Shown piece after piece: positions 36,066 to 45,395 of a DNA stretch of 64,000 nt (the first letter of the stretch is position 1; every line of letters starts with the position of its first letter). This DNA is from an uncultured Collinsella sp. (GTDB lineage: Bacteria > Actinomycetota > Coriobacteriia > Coriobacteriales > Coriobacteriaceae). The notes beneath the pieces are model-generated. The model did no database searches, was not told the origin of the DNA, and worked only from the letters and a program-made list of their open reading frames with translations. A program made the translations under genes and the position numbers. Location of the stretch: the NCBI GenBank assembly GCA_902494715.1, contig CABUUJ010000003.1:4829-68828 (forward strand), given 5' to 3'.

Positions 36066-36782
36066 ATGCCGGGTTTGGGAACGGTCATCAACGTCGCACT
36101 TTTGATTGCGGGCGGACTGCTGGGCCTTATAGGCGGACGCTTTATCACACCCCGCATCCAAGACACGCTCATGAAGGCGTCGGGGCTGTGCGTTTTGTTT
36201 ATCGGACTGGGCGGCACCATGCAAAAGATGCTCGTCATTGACGGGAAAGCGCTGGAGACCACCGGCACCACCATGCTCATCGTCTCGTTTGCCCTCGGCT
36301 CGCTCATCGGCGAGGCCGTTAACCTGGAAGCCGGCATCGAAAACCTGGGCGAATGGCTCAAGCGCAAAACCGGCAGCGAGGGAGACAACGAGTTCACCAA
36401 TGCCTTTGTCTCGACATCGCTGACCGTCTGCATCGGTGCCATGGCTATCGTGGGATCAATCCAAGACGGCTTGCTCGGCGACTGGTCCACGCTTGCCCTC
36501 AAGGGCGCGTTGGACTGCATCATCGTCTGCACCATGACGGCTTCGCTCGGCCGCGGCTGCATCTTCTCCGCCCTGCCCGTTGCCGTATTCCAGGGAACGA
36601 TTACGCTGTTTGCCGGCGCGCTCTCCCCCATCATGACCGCCGCCGCCCTCGACAGTCTATCGCTCGTGGGCTCTATACTCATCTTCTGCGTCGGCGTCAA
36701 CCTCATCCGTCCTCAGACCTTCCGCACGGCCAATATGCTCCCCTCCGTTGTCATAGCCGTCATCTACGCCCTCCTGTTCTAA
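36066..36782 (+). CDS. DUF554 membrane protein
   Basis: 238 residues with six to seven membrane segments, beginning MPGLGTVINVALLIAGGLLG and containing GASMTA-like family features such as FVSTSLTVCIGAMAIVGSIQDGLLGD. This matches the YdfK/DUF554 family of putative transporters of unknown substrate. The ATG at 36066 has GGGAGG closely upstream; an in-frame ATG at 36054 is possible. It precedes the TerB operon but is separated from it by that operon's own promoter-like sequence. Confidence 0.88.
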   Translation: MPGLGTVINVALLIAGGLLGLIGGRFITPRIQDTLMKASGLCVLFIGLGGTMQKMLVIDGKALETTGTTMLIVSFALGSLIGEAVNLEAGIENLGEWLKRKTGSEGDNEFTNAFVSTSLTVCIGAMAIVGSIQDGLLGDWSTLALKGALDCIIVCTMTASLGRGCIFSALPVAVFQGTITLFAGALSPIMTAAALDSLSLVGSILIFCVGVNLIRPQTFRTANMLPSVVIAVIYALLF

Positions 36783-36824
36783 ATCTATCTACGTAGCGGT
36801 ATCTCGAACACCTGTTTGATGCTG

Positions 36825-36833
36825 TGCTATGAT
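36825..36833 (+). promoter_or_regulatory. Extended -10 promoter element for the TerB_N operon
   Basis: TGCTATGAT at 36825-36833 is an extended -10 (TGn plus TATGAT) 37 bases before the GTG start of the operon. No good -35 hexamer is present, as is common for extended -10 promoters. Confidence 0.5.
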
Positions 36834-36870
36834 ATGAGGTCACCGAAGCTGCGTTAGGAGAGGAGAAACG

Positions 36871-38625
36871 GTGGCCGACCAGGACATCAAGATGCTCATC
36901 GAGCGCATTATGGCCGAGGCCCGGACCCATCAGTCCGCCCGTTTCTCACATGAGGTCTACGCAGACGAGCCGATTCTCAAGACCGGCCGACAGATGCAGA
37001 ACTTCCTCCCCGACCAATACCGCAAGATGCGTGAGATATCGCGTTGGCAAGAAAACCCCAAAGGCGGCGCGGGTCGTTGGCTTTCGGAAGCCGAGCTTTT
37101 CTACCGCCAAGGCCTGCTGATGGCCGATTTTGAGGACGATTGCCCCTATAACGGTACGTTCAAGTCGTACTTCCCAACCTACAACGCTATGAGCGATCGC
37201 CAGCTGCGCGGATACTTTACCTGGCGCACCCAAGTGCGCCGCGGAACCGTCGAGGAAACGTCTACGTCCTTTGCCTTTCTGTATCTCTATGAGCTGATCT
37301 GCGGCATTGGCGTAGATGACCCACTCGATGGTTTTAACAAAATCAAGGCCTTTTGGGATGCCTATCGCGCCTTTGAACCCGGCATCGACCGGTTCGCACG
37401 CGTGTGGCTGCAGGACTACGCCGTGTTCCACGGACTCGACCCCAAGCTGCTTCGTGATTCTAAAACCGTCATGTTCGACAACGCCCTTATCGAGCTGCGG
37501 CGCTCGGCTCGAGACCTTGCACCAGCACCGTCGGACCTGGCGCCCGCGCGTCGCAAGAACTCCGAGCCCACGCTCCCCCTTCCGCCCGACGAGGCTCGCG
37601 AGGAGCGACTCATGGCCGCCATCAACGCCCTCTCCACGTATAACCTCAATAACTCACGGCTCGATCGCAGCCACCATCGCGACCTGCGCCACGTGGCATG
37701 CGCCGTGTATGTCCGTATGGCGCGCTACTATGACACGCACCGAAAGACCGGTATCGTGGCGAGCTTGTTTGGGGAGGAGACGGCCATGCCCTATACCATG
37801 TTTGCCTCGGCCGTGTTCTTTGCGCCCAATCGCCACGAAGACTGCGAATACCGCTTGGATCCCATCCATATCTACCGTTGCCAAAACGGTTTTTGGGAAT
37901 GCATGCGGATTCACGGCAGCAGGCAAAAGAGCAGCAAGCTTGGCGAGATGATGCGCGCCTGCGACCAACGCCTGCGCCTGGCCCTAGACCCCACCCACCC
38001 CCTGAAGGAGGAGAAGGTCCCCAAATATCTGGCCAAGATCATCGACGACGAGATCGTGGCATGGCTTTCGTGGGACGCCGCGCACCAGCCCGTCAAGATC
38101 GATATCGACCTGAGTCAGCTGGGACACATTCGGAGCGCCGCCGCACAAACACGTGAGGCACTTTTAATTGATGAGGAGCGCGAGGACGATGTGCCCACAG
38201 AGGTCGATACGGAGGGCTCCGAGCAGCCGGAAGCCGAGCCCGCAGCAGACGCGTTTGTCAAGCCGGTCGAGGCACCCATTCGGCAGGACGAGGCCGACGA
38301 GCCGACCATATCCACCGAACAGTTTGGTGTCGTGGCACCGCTGCTCGCACCGACGCCCGCGTTCGCAGCTGCTGCGCCCGCTGACGCCGCGAACGAACTC
38401 GCGCCTGCCGCAACCGCGTATTTGCGCGCACTGCTCGAGCAAAACGCAGCGCAAGCGACATCGGCAGTGGAGAGGTCGGGCCAGAGCGAGGATATGCTCG
38501 TCGACAGCATCAACGAGGCGCTCTTTGACCTGGTGGGTGACACCGTTATCGAGTTTGGAGCGGCAGGACCGCAGATTATCGAGGACTACGAAGCAGACGT
38601 GAGAGGATACCTAGACCATGAGTGA
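36871..38625 (+). CDS. TerB N-terminal domain protein, first gene of a DNA-processing operon
   Basis: 584 residues. Residues about 65-190 match the TerB_N domain: RWLSEAELFYRQGLLMADFE, FPTYNAMSDRQLRGYFTWR and FAFLYLYELICGIGV. The C-terminal third has a TerB_C-like part, then a Glu/Ala/Pro-rich linker and a final acidic segment. TerB_N/TerB_C proteins have been linked by comparative genomics to tellurite-resistance-type systems and to operons with ATPases and helicases. The start is GTG with AGGAGAGGAG upstream. Its end overlaps the next gene by 8 bases. It probably scaffolds or senses for the ATPase and helicase; that is inference. Confidence 0.85.
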   Translation: MADQDIKMLIERIMAEARTHQSARFSHEVYADEPILKTGRQMQNFLPDQYRKMREISRWQENPKGGAGRWLSEAELFYRQGLLMADFEDDCPYNGTFKSYFPTYNAMSDRQLRGYFTWRTQVRRGTVEETSTSFAFLYLYELICGIGVDDPLDGFNKIKAFWDAYRAFEPGIDRFARVWLQDYAVFHGLDPKLLRDSKTVMFDNALIELRRSARDLAPAPSDLAPARRKNSEPTLPLPPDEAREERLMAAINALSTYNLNNSRLDRSHHRDLRHVACAVYVRMARYYDTHRKTGIVASLFGEETAMPYTMFASAVFFAPNRHEDCEYRLDPIHIYRCQNGFWECMRIHGSRQKSSKLGEMMRACDQRLRLALDPTHPLKEEKVPKYLAKIIDDEIVAWLSWDAAHQPVKIDIDLSQLGHIRSAAAQTREALLIDEEREDDVPTEVDTEGSEQPEAEPAADAFVKPVEAPIRQDEADEPTISTEQFGVVAPLLAPTPAFAAAAPADAANELAPAATAYLRALLEQNAAQATSAVERSGQSEDMLVDSINEALFDLVGDTVIEFGAAGPQIIEDYEADVRGYLDHE

Positions 38626-39922
38626 TACCACATCCGCAGCACCCCGTGTGCCCAAGCGCGTCGCCGCCGTCATTCTCAACTCGCTCAAGGGCGGCGTTGT
38701 CCCGCGCATCGGCCTTCCTTACATCACCGTAGGGCGCGAGGTCGAAATCCGCGCCCTGCTCACCGATCTGAGTCTCATCGCCGACGGCGGCGCGAGCTTC
38801 CGCTTTCTGGTCGGTCGTTACGGCGCCGGCAAGAGCTTTTTGCTCCAGACCATCCGCACGCACGCCATGGGCGAGGGATTCGTCGTCGCCGATGCCGACC
38901 TATCCCCTGAGCGCCGCCTGCAGGGCGGCCAGGGACAGGGCCTTGCCACCTACCGTGAGCTCATCCGCAACATATCGACTAAAACGCGCCCCGAGGGCGG
39001 TGCGCTCAACCTTATCCTGGATCGCTGGGTCGCCTCGCGTGCCGATGCCGACGAGTCTGCCGTCAATGCCCAACTGGCCCCACTCGAGGAAATGGTCCAC
39101 GGCTTCGACTTCGCCCGCATGCTCCGCCGCTACCGCGCGGCCGTATCCGAGGGCGACGAAGAAGCTATGAGCCGCGTGACCAAATGGATTCGCGGCGAGT
39201 ACCGCACCAAGAGTGAGGCACGCGCCGAGCTGGGCTCCTCGACCATCATCAGCGATGACGACTGGTACGACTACGTTAAGCTCATTGCGCGCTTTTTGGT
39301 CTGCAGCGGCTACAAGGGCATGCTGGTGCTCATCGACGAGCTCGTGAATCTGTATAAGATTCCCAACGCCATCACGCGCCAATACAACTACGAGAAGATC
39401 CTGACCATGTACAACGACACGCTCCAGGGCAAGGCGCAGTACCTGGGCATGATCATGGGCGGCACGCCAACCTCCATCGAAGACCACCGCCGTGGCGTGT
39501 TCTCCTACGAGGCCCTGCGAAGTCGACTCGCTCAGGGCCGCTTTGCACGCGAGGACCTTAAGGACATGCTCGCGCCCATCATCCGCCTGCAGCCACTCAC
39601 CTACGAGGAGTTGCTGGTGCTGATCGAAAAACTCATGCAGATCCATGCCGGATACTTTGGCTGGACGCCCACGCTTACCGAGAACGACTTGGTAGACTTT
39701 CTCAAGATTGAGTTTGGCCGCGTGGGAGCCGATACGCACCTGACGCCGCGTGAGGTCATCCGTGACTTTATCGAGCTGCTCGATATCCTGTGCCAGAACC
39801 CCGATGCAAACGTGGCCGAGTTGCTGCAAAGCGTCGGCGGCGACGCGCTGGCACCGGCAGCCGCAACAGGCGACACCGGCACCGCAGACGGCGACCGCAA
39901 CTTCGCCGAATTCACCATCTAA
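38618..39922 (+). CDS. BREX-type ATP-binding protein (DUF2791, BrxD-like)
   Basis: 434 residues. It matches the BrxC/BrxD (DUF2791) P-loop family: VPKRVAAVILNSLKGGVVPR, the characteristic ITVGREVEIRALLTDL, Walker A GRYGAGKSFLLQTI near residue 68, and Walker B MLVLIDELVNL near 235, followed by GMIMGGTPTS. BrxD is an ATPase encoded next to the helicase BrxHI in type 2 BREX (Pgl) phage defence. No pglX, pglZ, pglW or pglY gene is present here. It overlaps the TerB_N gene and is followed, after a repeat-bearing 116-base gap, by the helicase. Confidence 0.9.
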   Translation: MSDTTSAAPRVPKRVAAVILNSLKGGVVPRIGLPYITVGREVEIRALLTDLSLIADGGASFRFLVGRYGAGKSFLLQTIRTHAMGEGFVVADADLSPERRLQGGQGQGLATYRELIRNISTKTRPEGGALNLILDRWVASRADADESAVNAQLAPLEEMVHGFDFARMLRRYRAAVSEGDEEAMSRVTKWIRGEYRTKSEARAELGSSTIISDDDWYDYVKLIARFLVCSGYKGMLVLIDELVNLYKIPNAITRQYNYEKILTMYNDTLQGKAQYLGMIMGGTPTSIEDHRRGVFSYEALRSRLAQGRFAREDLKDMLAPIIRLQPLTYEELLVLIEKLMQIHAGYFGWTPTLTENDLVDFLKIEFGRVGADTHLTPREVIRDFIELLDILCQNPDANVAELLQSVGGDALAPAAATGDTGTADGDRNFAEFTI

Positions 39923-39924
39923 CC

Positions 39925-39953
39925 TGCCAAAAAGGGACAGGTCTATTTTGGTA
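39925..39953. repeat. Palindromic dispersed repeat (copy 1) between ATPase and helicase genes
   Basis: A 29-base imperfect palindrome beginning TGCCAAAAAGGGACAGG and ending TATTTTGGTA. The same sequence with three changes occurs in the opposite orientation at 63801-63829, so it belongs to a REP-like family. It begins 2 bases after the ATPase stop codon. Confidence 0.8.
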
Positions 39954-40038
39954 GCTTTTATCTGCACAAACGTTGAGACAGCAATGCAGCAAACCATTGC
40001 CAACCGCATTGAGAGGTTCGTATTTGAGGGGAGGCCCC

Positions 40039-42483
40039 GTGAACGCCTTTGACCGATATGCTCCGTTTATCCAAGACTTCATCTACTCCCACGATTGGGA
40101 GAGTCTGCGCTCTATCCAGGTTGCGGCGGCAGATGCCATCTTTAACACACAAGACAATGTGCTCCTAACGGCATCCACAGCTTCCGGCAAAACCGAGGCA
40201 GCCTTCTTTCCCATCCTGACCGAGTTTTGGGAGAACCCGCCCGCGAGCGTGGGCGCCCTCTACATCGGCCCCCTCAAAGCGCTCATCAATGATCAGTTCG
40301 TCCGCCTCAACGACCTCTGCGAAGAGGCCGATATCCCTGTCTGGCACTGGCATGGCGATGTCTCGCAGTCGCACAAGGCTAAGCTCATTAAAAAACCGAG
40401 CGGCATCCTGCAGATTACACCCGAGTCACTCGAAGCGCTTTTAATCCATAAGCACATGGCGATCCCGCGCATGTTTTGCGACCTGCGCTACGTGGTCATC
40501 GATGAGGTCCACTCGCTCATGCGCGGCGACCGTGGCGGGCAAACGCTCTGCCTTATCGAGCGACTCTCGCGCATGGCCGGCGTGCAGCCTCGCCGCATTG
40601 GCCTTTCGGCTACCATCGGCGACCCCGAGCGCACGGGCGCTTTTCTCTCACAGGGAACGGGGCGCGACTGTGTTATCCCCCGTTTTGAGGAACCGCGTCG
40701 CGTGTGGCGCATCTCCATGGAGCACTTCTACAACTCGGGCCCCCAGGCGCAGCAGCGGGGATTCATGGGTACAGGTCCTCAAGAGGCCGAAGTGCTTGCG
40801 TGCGAGCGCATCGATGCGGCGGCATCCGCGGCACTGCCCGCCGGCGCCCAAGACATGCGTCACAGCGGACAGCTCACACAAGAGGAGCGCCGTCAACGTC
40901 GTGAGCGGGCACAGGGCAAGGCCGCTCCCAAGGACCGCCAAGCTTCCTCGGCCCCCGAGGGCGAAGTCGACATCCCCCAAGCACCCGAACAGGCATTACT
41001 CAACCCCACCGATACAGCACCAGACAACGCCGACCCCGGTATGGGATATATCTTTGAGCACACGCGCGGCCGAAAGTGCTTGGTCTTTGCCAACTCGCGC
41101 GAGGAGGCAGAGGCCGTATGCTCCATGCTGCGTAGCTACTGCGAGAGCCGGCACGAGCCCGACCGCTTCCTTATCCATCACGGCAACCTCTCGGCATCGC
41201 TACGCGAGACGGCAGAAGAGCTCATGCGCGACGAGGAACAGGCACAGACAACCGTCACCACCTCCACGCTGGAGCTCGGCATTGATATCGGTCGCCTGGA
41301 GCGCGCGTTCCAGATCGATGCACCGTTTACCGTCAGCTCCTTTTTGCAGCGCATGGGGCGCACGGGACGCCGCGATCTTCCGCCCGAGATGTGGTTTGTC
41401 ATGCGCGAGGAAGAGCCCGAGCCGCGCACGATGATGCCTGAAACGATACCTTGGAAGCTCCTCCAGGGCATCGCGCTCGTACAACTCTATCGCGAGGAAA
41501 AGTGGGTCGAGCCGCCCGAGCTCGATCGACTCCCCTACAGCCTGCTCTATCACCAGACCATGTCGACCCTCGCCAGCACCGGCGAACTCACGCCGGCAGA
41601 GCTTGCCCAGCGCGTGCTCACGCTCAGCTATTTCCACCGCGTCTCGGCCGATGACTATCGCGTACTGCTGCGCCACCTCATCAAGATCGACCACATCCAG
41701 GTCACCGAGGGCGGTGGGCTCATTGTGGGCCTCGCGGGCGAGCGCATCATTAACAACTTTAAGTTTTACGCCGTGTTCCAGGAAAACGAGGAGTTCACCG
41801 TTCGCAGCGAGTCGGCCGAGTTGGGCACGATCGTCAATCCGCCACCGCCCGGTGAGCGCATCGCCATCGCCGGACACTGCTGGATTGTCGAGGAAGTGGA
41901 CTGGAAGCGTCATACCGTCTTTGCCACGCAGGTCAAGGGCCGGGTGCCGGCCTACTTTGGCGACTGTCCCGGTGACATCAATACACACGTACTCGAGCGC
42001 ATGCGCAAGGCGCTCAACGAACACGCCGCGTATCCGTACCTCATGGGTAACGCACGGGCCCGCCTTGCGCAGGCTCGTCATACGGCCGAGATTTCGGGCG
42101 CGGGAACTAAACCGCTCATTAACCTGGGCGGCGATACCTGGGTGCTCTTCCCCTGGCTGGGCAGCTACGCCTTTTTGGCCCTCGAGCGCATGCTCAAGAT
42201 TAAATGTGCCGCGGAGTTGGACCTTCGCGGACTCGACCCATCACGCCCGTACTTTATGCAGTTTAAGATGAAGGCCGACGAGGAGACGTTCTTTGAGGTG
42301 CTCGCCGCCGAGGCCGAGAAGGACTTCGATCCCATCGAGCTCGTCTATCCCGGCGAGGTGCCTTATTTTGACCGCTACGACGAGTTTGTTCCCGAAGAGC
42401 TCGTGCGCAAGGGCTTTGCCGAAGGCGTGCTCGACATAGAGGGCATGAAGCAGCGTGTCCGCAGCTGGAGCGACCACGCCTAA
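40039..42483 (+). CDS. Lhr-like DEAD/DEAH superfamily 2 helicase (BrxHI-like)
   Basis: 814 residues from a GTG with GGGGAGG just upstream. Helicase motifs are TASTASGKTEA (Walker A), VIDEVHSLMRGDRGGQ (DEVH box), GLSATIGD (motif III), FANSREEAEAV, TTSTLELGIDIGRLERAFQ and RMGRTGRRD (motif VI). A charged insert of about 80 residues (about 265-345, with many Gln, Arg and Pro) interrupts the core. The motifs resemble Lhr and the BREX helicase BrxHI. As the third gene of the TerB_N/BrxD-like operon it presumably translocates on DNA or RNA using partners encoded upstream. Confidence 0.9.
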   Translation: MNAFDRYAPFIQDFIYSHDWESLRSIQVAAADAIFNTQDNVLLTASTASGKTEAAFFPILTEFWENPPASVGALYIGPLKALINDQFVRLNDLCEEADIPVWHWHGDVSQSHKAKLIKKPSGILQITPESLEALLIHKHMAIPRMFCDLRYVVIDEVHSLMRGDRGGQTLCLIERLSRMAGVQPRRIGLSATIGDPERTGAFLSQGTGRDCVIPRFEEPRRVWRISMEHFYNSGPQAQQRGFMGTGPQEAEVLACERIDAAASAALPAGAQDMRHSGQLTQEERRQRRERAQGKAAPKDRQASSAPEGEVDIPQAPEQALLNPTDTAPDNADPGMGYIFEHTRGRKCLVFANSREEAEAVCSMLRSYCESRHEPDRFLIHHGNLSASLRETAEELMRDEEQAQTTVTTSTLELGIDIGRLERAFQIDAPFTVSSFLQRMGRTGRRDLPPEMWFVMREEEPEPRTMMPETIPWKLLQGIALVQLYREEKWVEPPELDRLPYSLLYHQTMSTLASTGELTPAELAQRVLTLSYFHRVSADDYRVLLRHLIKIDHIQVTEGGGLIVGLAGERIINNFKFYAVFQENEEFTVRSESAELGTIVNPPPPGERIAIAGHCWIVEEVDWKRHTVFATQVKGRVPAYFGDCPGDINTHVLERMRKALNEHAAYPYLMGNARARLAQARHTAEISGAGTKPLINLGGDTWVLFPWLGSYAFLALERMLKIKCAAELDLRGLDPSRPYFMQFKMKADEETFFEVLAAEAEKDFDPIELVYPGEVPYFDRYDEFVPEELVRKGFAEGVLDIEGMKQRVRSWSDHA

Positions 42484-42509
42484 GACCCGTCTTTTTGGGA
42501 CGGAGAGAC

Positions 42510-43388
42510 TTACTTGTCGTGAAGGACGGTGCCGAGGAAGTCGGTGTCGAAGGGCACAGCTTCGGCAAAGACATAGTCGCCGTCGCTGGCGATGAGCAGG
42601 TAGTTCTCCTCGCCGCCGAACTCCGCATCGCCGCATGGGACCACCCAGGCGTGGGCGAATACCTCGAGTGCCGCGGCAACGCAATCGCGCAGGAACGTCA
42701 CGTCGCTCCCCCTGTTCGCACTCACGATATTGGCAACATAGATGCCCCCGGGGTTCAGGCTGCCTCGCACCAAACGCAATGCCTCAACCGTCGCCAGCTC
42801 GCGTACGGGCTCGGCACCGCCAAAGCAATCGCTCACGACCACGTCGTAGCGACGATGACCCACGCTCGTCACGCCCAGATACGAGCGAGCCTCAGCGGTA
42901 ATCACTCGCAGGCGATCGCCCACCGTGCGCTCCAGCTCGTCCAGGTAGAACCAACGGCGCGCCAGGCGCGTAATCTCGGCATCGTACTCAACGACGTCCA
43001 TGCGCAAGCTCTCGTGCGACATCAGTGCAAACTTGGGATAGGCAAACCCGCCGCCGCCCAGCATGAGCATACGGTCGATACCATGCCCGTAAGCATCACG
43101 CATTGCGTCCTCAGCCTCAAACACGTCGTCAAACGCGCGATAGTACGCAAAGACGGGCTCCGCCCAACGCTCGCCAACGTAGCTTGCGCTTTGGTAAACG
43201 CCGCCCTGCACCAATACACGGACTTCGTCGCCGCCCTCATCGTGCACGCGTTTCACACGCGCCAACCCATTGCGGGTTCGCGCAACCTGCAGACAGGCAG
43301 CACGGACAGCGACAGCGGCCGCGCCAAGCGCCGCGGCCCCCAGAGCAACGCCGGCAACGACGCCGGCAGAAACACTCGGCTTGTTCAT
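42510..43388 (-). CDS. Spermidine-synthase-like SAM-dependent methyltransferase-fold protein
   Basis: 292 residues. An N-terminal hydrophobic segment (residues 8-33) is followed by a Rossmann domain with RMLMLGGGGFAYPKF (nucleotide-binding loop), MDVVEYDAEITRLARRWF and YDVVVSDCFGGAEPV. These match the polyamine-synthase-like (SpeE) branch of class I methyltransferases. Because of the N-terminal membrane segment and the lack of a decarboxylated-SAM partner enzyme nearby, a true spermidine synthase is not assured. The ATG follows directly after the elp3 stop, with AAGGAG inside the elp3 end. Confidence 0.82.
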   Translation of the reverse strand: MNKPSVSAGVVAGVALGAAALGAAAVAVRAACLQVARTRNGLARVKRVHDEGGDEVRVLVQGGVYQSASYVGERWAEPVFAYYRAFDDVFEAEDAMRDAYGHGIDRMLMLGGGGFAYPKFALMSHESLRMDVVEYDAEITRLARRWFYLDELERTVGDRLRVITAEARSYLGVTSVGHRRYDVVVSDCFGGAEPVRELATVEALRLVRGSLNPGGIYVANIVSANRGSDVTFLRDCVAAALEVFAHAWVVPCGDAEFGGEENYLLIASDGDYVFAEAVPFDTDFLGTVLHDK

Positions 43389-45296
43389 CTAGAGCTCCTT
43401 TTGCAGATAAAGGCCATGGTCATAAAATCCAAGATGACGATAGTACTCACGTGTGCCAATCGCGCTAATCACGTTGATACGCGCATAACCCGCATCCCGG
43501 GCAATCTCGCACGCACGCTCTACGAGCAAACGCCCCAACCCGTGATGCTGCGCCGCCTGGCCTTGATCGCCCACGCGCGCCGCCATGCCATACACGTGAA
43601 CCTCGCGAATCATCGCCTCGTCCGACACCGTCGGCAACTCGTCCGCATGCGCGGCAACAAACGCGCGGTCGGGCAGCGACAGGCGCAAAAAGCCCGCGAT
43701 TTTGCCCTGCGGTGTCACCCACTGCAAAAAGCGCTCGTGCGTCACCGGCGTCTCGTACGCCACTTCCTCGTCAAGGGTCAACTCGTCCAGGTCGGCGCCC
43801 GCCGTGCTGATCTCGCGATAGCGAATCTCACGCACCGTCGCACCGTCACCCCGAGCAGCCAGGCGGTTCTCAACGAGCTGGCGCAGGTTGGGTTTCTTGT
43901 TGCCCACCATGATGTCATCGGAGCTAAAGTCGCGGATCATGCGGCTGATGCGGCAGAACGCCGGCGTCACCACGATGTCGTCGGCCAACACATCGAGCAG
44001 CTCGTCCTCGGTATAGGGGCGCCACTCGCCACGCTCGTAACAGCCCACCAGACGCGAGCCCTCGATGAGCGCGCACGGGTAGACCTTGACCTCGTCGGGC
44101 ATAAAGGCGCCCTCGGTCATAAAGCGCTCGTAGTCGCGCTTGTCCCCATCAGGCGTGGCGCCCAGCAAGTTGAGCATAAAGTGCGCGTGGATCTTAAAGC
44201 CAAACAGGCGCGCGAGCGAAAACGCCCGCTCGATCTGCGCCACCGAAATGCGGCGCTCGTTGATATCGAGTAGATGCTGGTCAAGACTCTGAATACCCAT
44301 CTGAATCTTGGTGCAGCCCAAGCGACGGATAAGTGTGAGGGCCTGCGGCGTTACGGCATCGGGGCGTGTCTCGATAACGAGCCCCACCACGCGATGCTTC
44401 GCCGTCTCGTTGATGCGCTGCTGATGCTCAAGTTCCTCCATCGTTGCCGCCTGCCACTCGGCAACCTCGCCCCACGGCGTGCCAGGGCCGTACAGACGAC
44501 GCACCGCACGGTTGTAGCCGCCCACAGCAACATCCACGCGCTCCTGCTCTCCTGCAACACCGCTCGCGAGCTCGGCCTCGTCTGTCGCAATGCCGGCAGC
44601 CCGGTAGCGCTCGCGACGCCCCGCCACCACCGGCGGCAGGGCATCGGCGGGCGCATCGTCGAGCAGGCGTCCCGCCTCGGCACGACTGATGCCCGGACGC
44701 GCCAACATGGGATTTGCCGCCACGCCCGCCACCGCATCATCATTGAGTGCACGGAAGAGCTCCGACATAAACCATGCCTGGTACCCTTGCGGATAGTCGC
44801 TCCAGGTACCGCCAAGAACGATAAGCTCGATCTTGTCGGTTGCATGCCCCATCTGCGAAAGCGCGGTCAGGCGAGCGCTCACCTGCAGATACGGGTCGAA
44901 GCAGTTTTGCTCCGCACGGGCGCATGCCGGCTCGGCGTGCAGATAGCTTTTAGGCATGCGCAGGTCGTTGGGGCAAAACAGGCAATCGCCCGAGCACGGC
45001 CAGGGCTTGGTGATGACGGTAATGGTCGCCACGCCCGAAGCCGTGCGACGAGGCTTCATGCGTAGCACCTGCAGCAGTTGACGCTCTAGCTCGGCGTCGA
45101 CATTCCATACCGTCCAACGAGCCGGCTCCTCGCGCTTCACCCGCTGGTAGAACGGCAGCAGACGGCGCTTGGCCAGATCGCGCTTGTCGGCACCCTCACG
45201 GCGTGCCTCGGCATGTATCAGTTTGACGAGCGCTTTGTCGTCCACGGTCTCGCCGCGACGCAGAGCCTCGAGTATGTTCAAGATAATCTGTTCCAT
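43389..45296 (-). CDS. elp3: Elp3-family tRNA U34 modification enzyme (radical SAM plus acetyltransferase)
   Basis: 635 residues. The radical-SAM cluster motif is CSGDCLFC, with CX4CX2C spacing, near residue 101. The Elp3 core includes GLVIETRPDAVTPQALTLIRRLGCTKIQMGIQSLD. The C-terminal GNAT acetyltransferase domain has GLGRLLVERACEIARDAGY and EYYRHLGFYDHGLYLQKEL. Elp3 makes 5-carboxymethyl-type uridine at the tRNA wobble position from acetyl-CoA. It is universal in archaea and eukaryotes but scattered in bacteria. A spermidine-synthase-like gene follows with no gap. Confidence 0.94.
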   Translation of the reverse strand: MEQIILNILEALRRGETVDDKALVKLIHAEARREGADKRDLAKRRLLPFYQRVKREEPARWTVWNVDAELERQLLQVLRMKPRRTASGVATITVITKPWPCSGDCLFCPNDLRMPKSYLHAEPACARAEQNCFDPYLQVSARLTALSQMGHATDKIELIVLGGTWSDYPQGYQAWFMSELFRALNDDAVAGVAANPMLARPGISRAEAGRLLDDAPADALPPVVAGRRERYRAAGIATDEAELASGVAGEQERVDVAVGGYNRAVRRLYGPGTPWGEVAEWQAATMEELEHQQRINETAKHRVVGLVIETRPDAVTPQALTLIRRLGCTKIQMGIQSLDQHLLDINERRISVAQIERAFSLARLFGFKIHAHFMLNLLGATPDGDKRDYERFMTEGAFMPDEVKVYPCALIEGSRLVGCYERGEWRPYTEDELLDVLADDIVVTPAFCRISRMIRDFSSDDIMVGNKKPNLRQLVENRLAARGDGATVREIRYREISTAGADLDELTLDEEVAYETPVTHERFLQWVTPQGKIAGFLRLSLPDRAFVAAHADELPTVSDEAMIREVHVYGMAARVGDQGQAAQHHGLGRLLVERACEIARDAGYARINVISAIGTREYYRHLGFYDHGLYLQKEL

Positions 45297-45314
45297 GCCC
45301 CCATTGTAAAGGCA

Positions 45315-45348
45315 AAGGCGCCGAAGCCAATCTCGGCTTCGGCGCCTT
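45315..45348. terminator. Hairpin terminator between the DUF4097 operon and elp3
   Basis: AAGGCGCCGAAGCC at 45315-45328 pairs perfectly with 45335-45348 around a 6-base loop. It lies between the end of the DUF4097 gene and the elp3 start, both on the minus strand. The T-tract is short. Confidence 0.75.
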
Positions 45349-45395
45349 CATCAAACAGCGCGTCTATATCTTCGCCTAGGCTTTCGTCTGCCTCA

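Noticed and set aside
36871..42483. A complete BREX locus
   Set aside because: BrxD-like and BrxHI-like genes are present, but PglX, PglZ, PglW and PglY are absent, and TerB_N is not a BREX component.
42495..44273. A 592-codon plus-strand open frame opposite the SpeE-like and elp3 genes
   Set aside because: It spans two real genes in antisense and has Arg/His-rich composition without domains.
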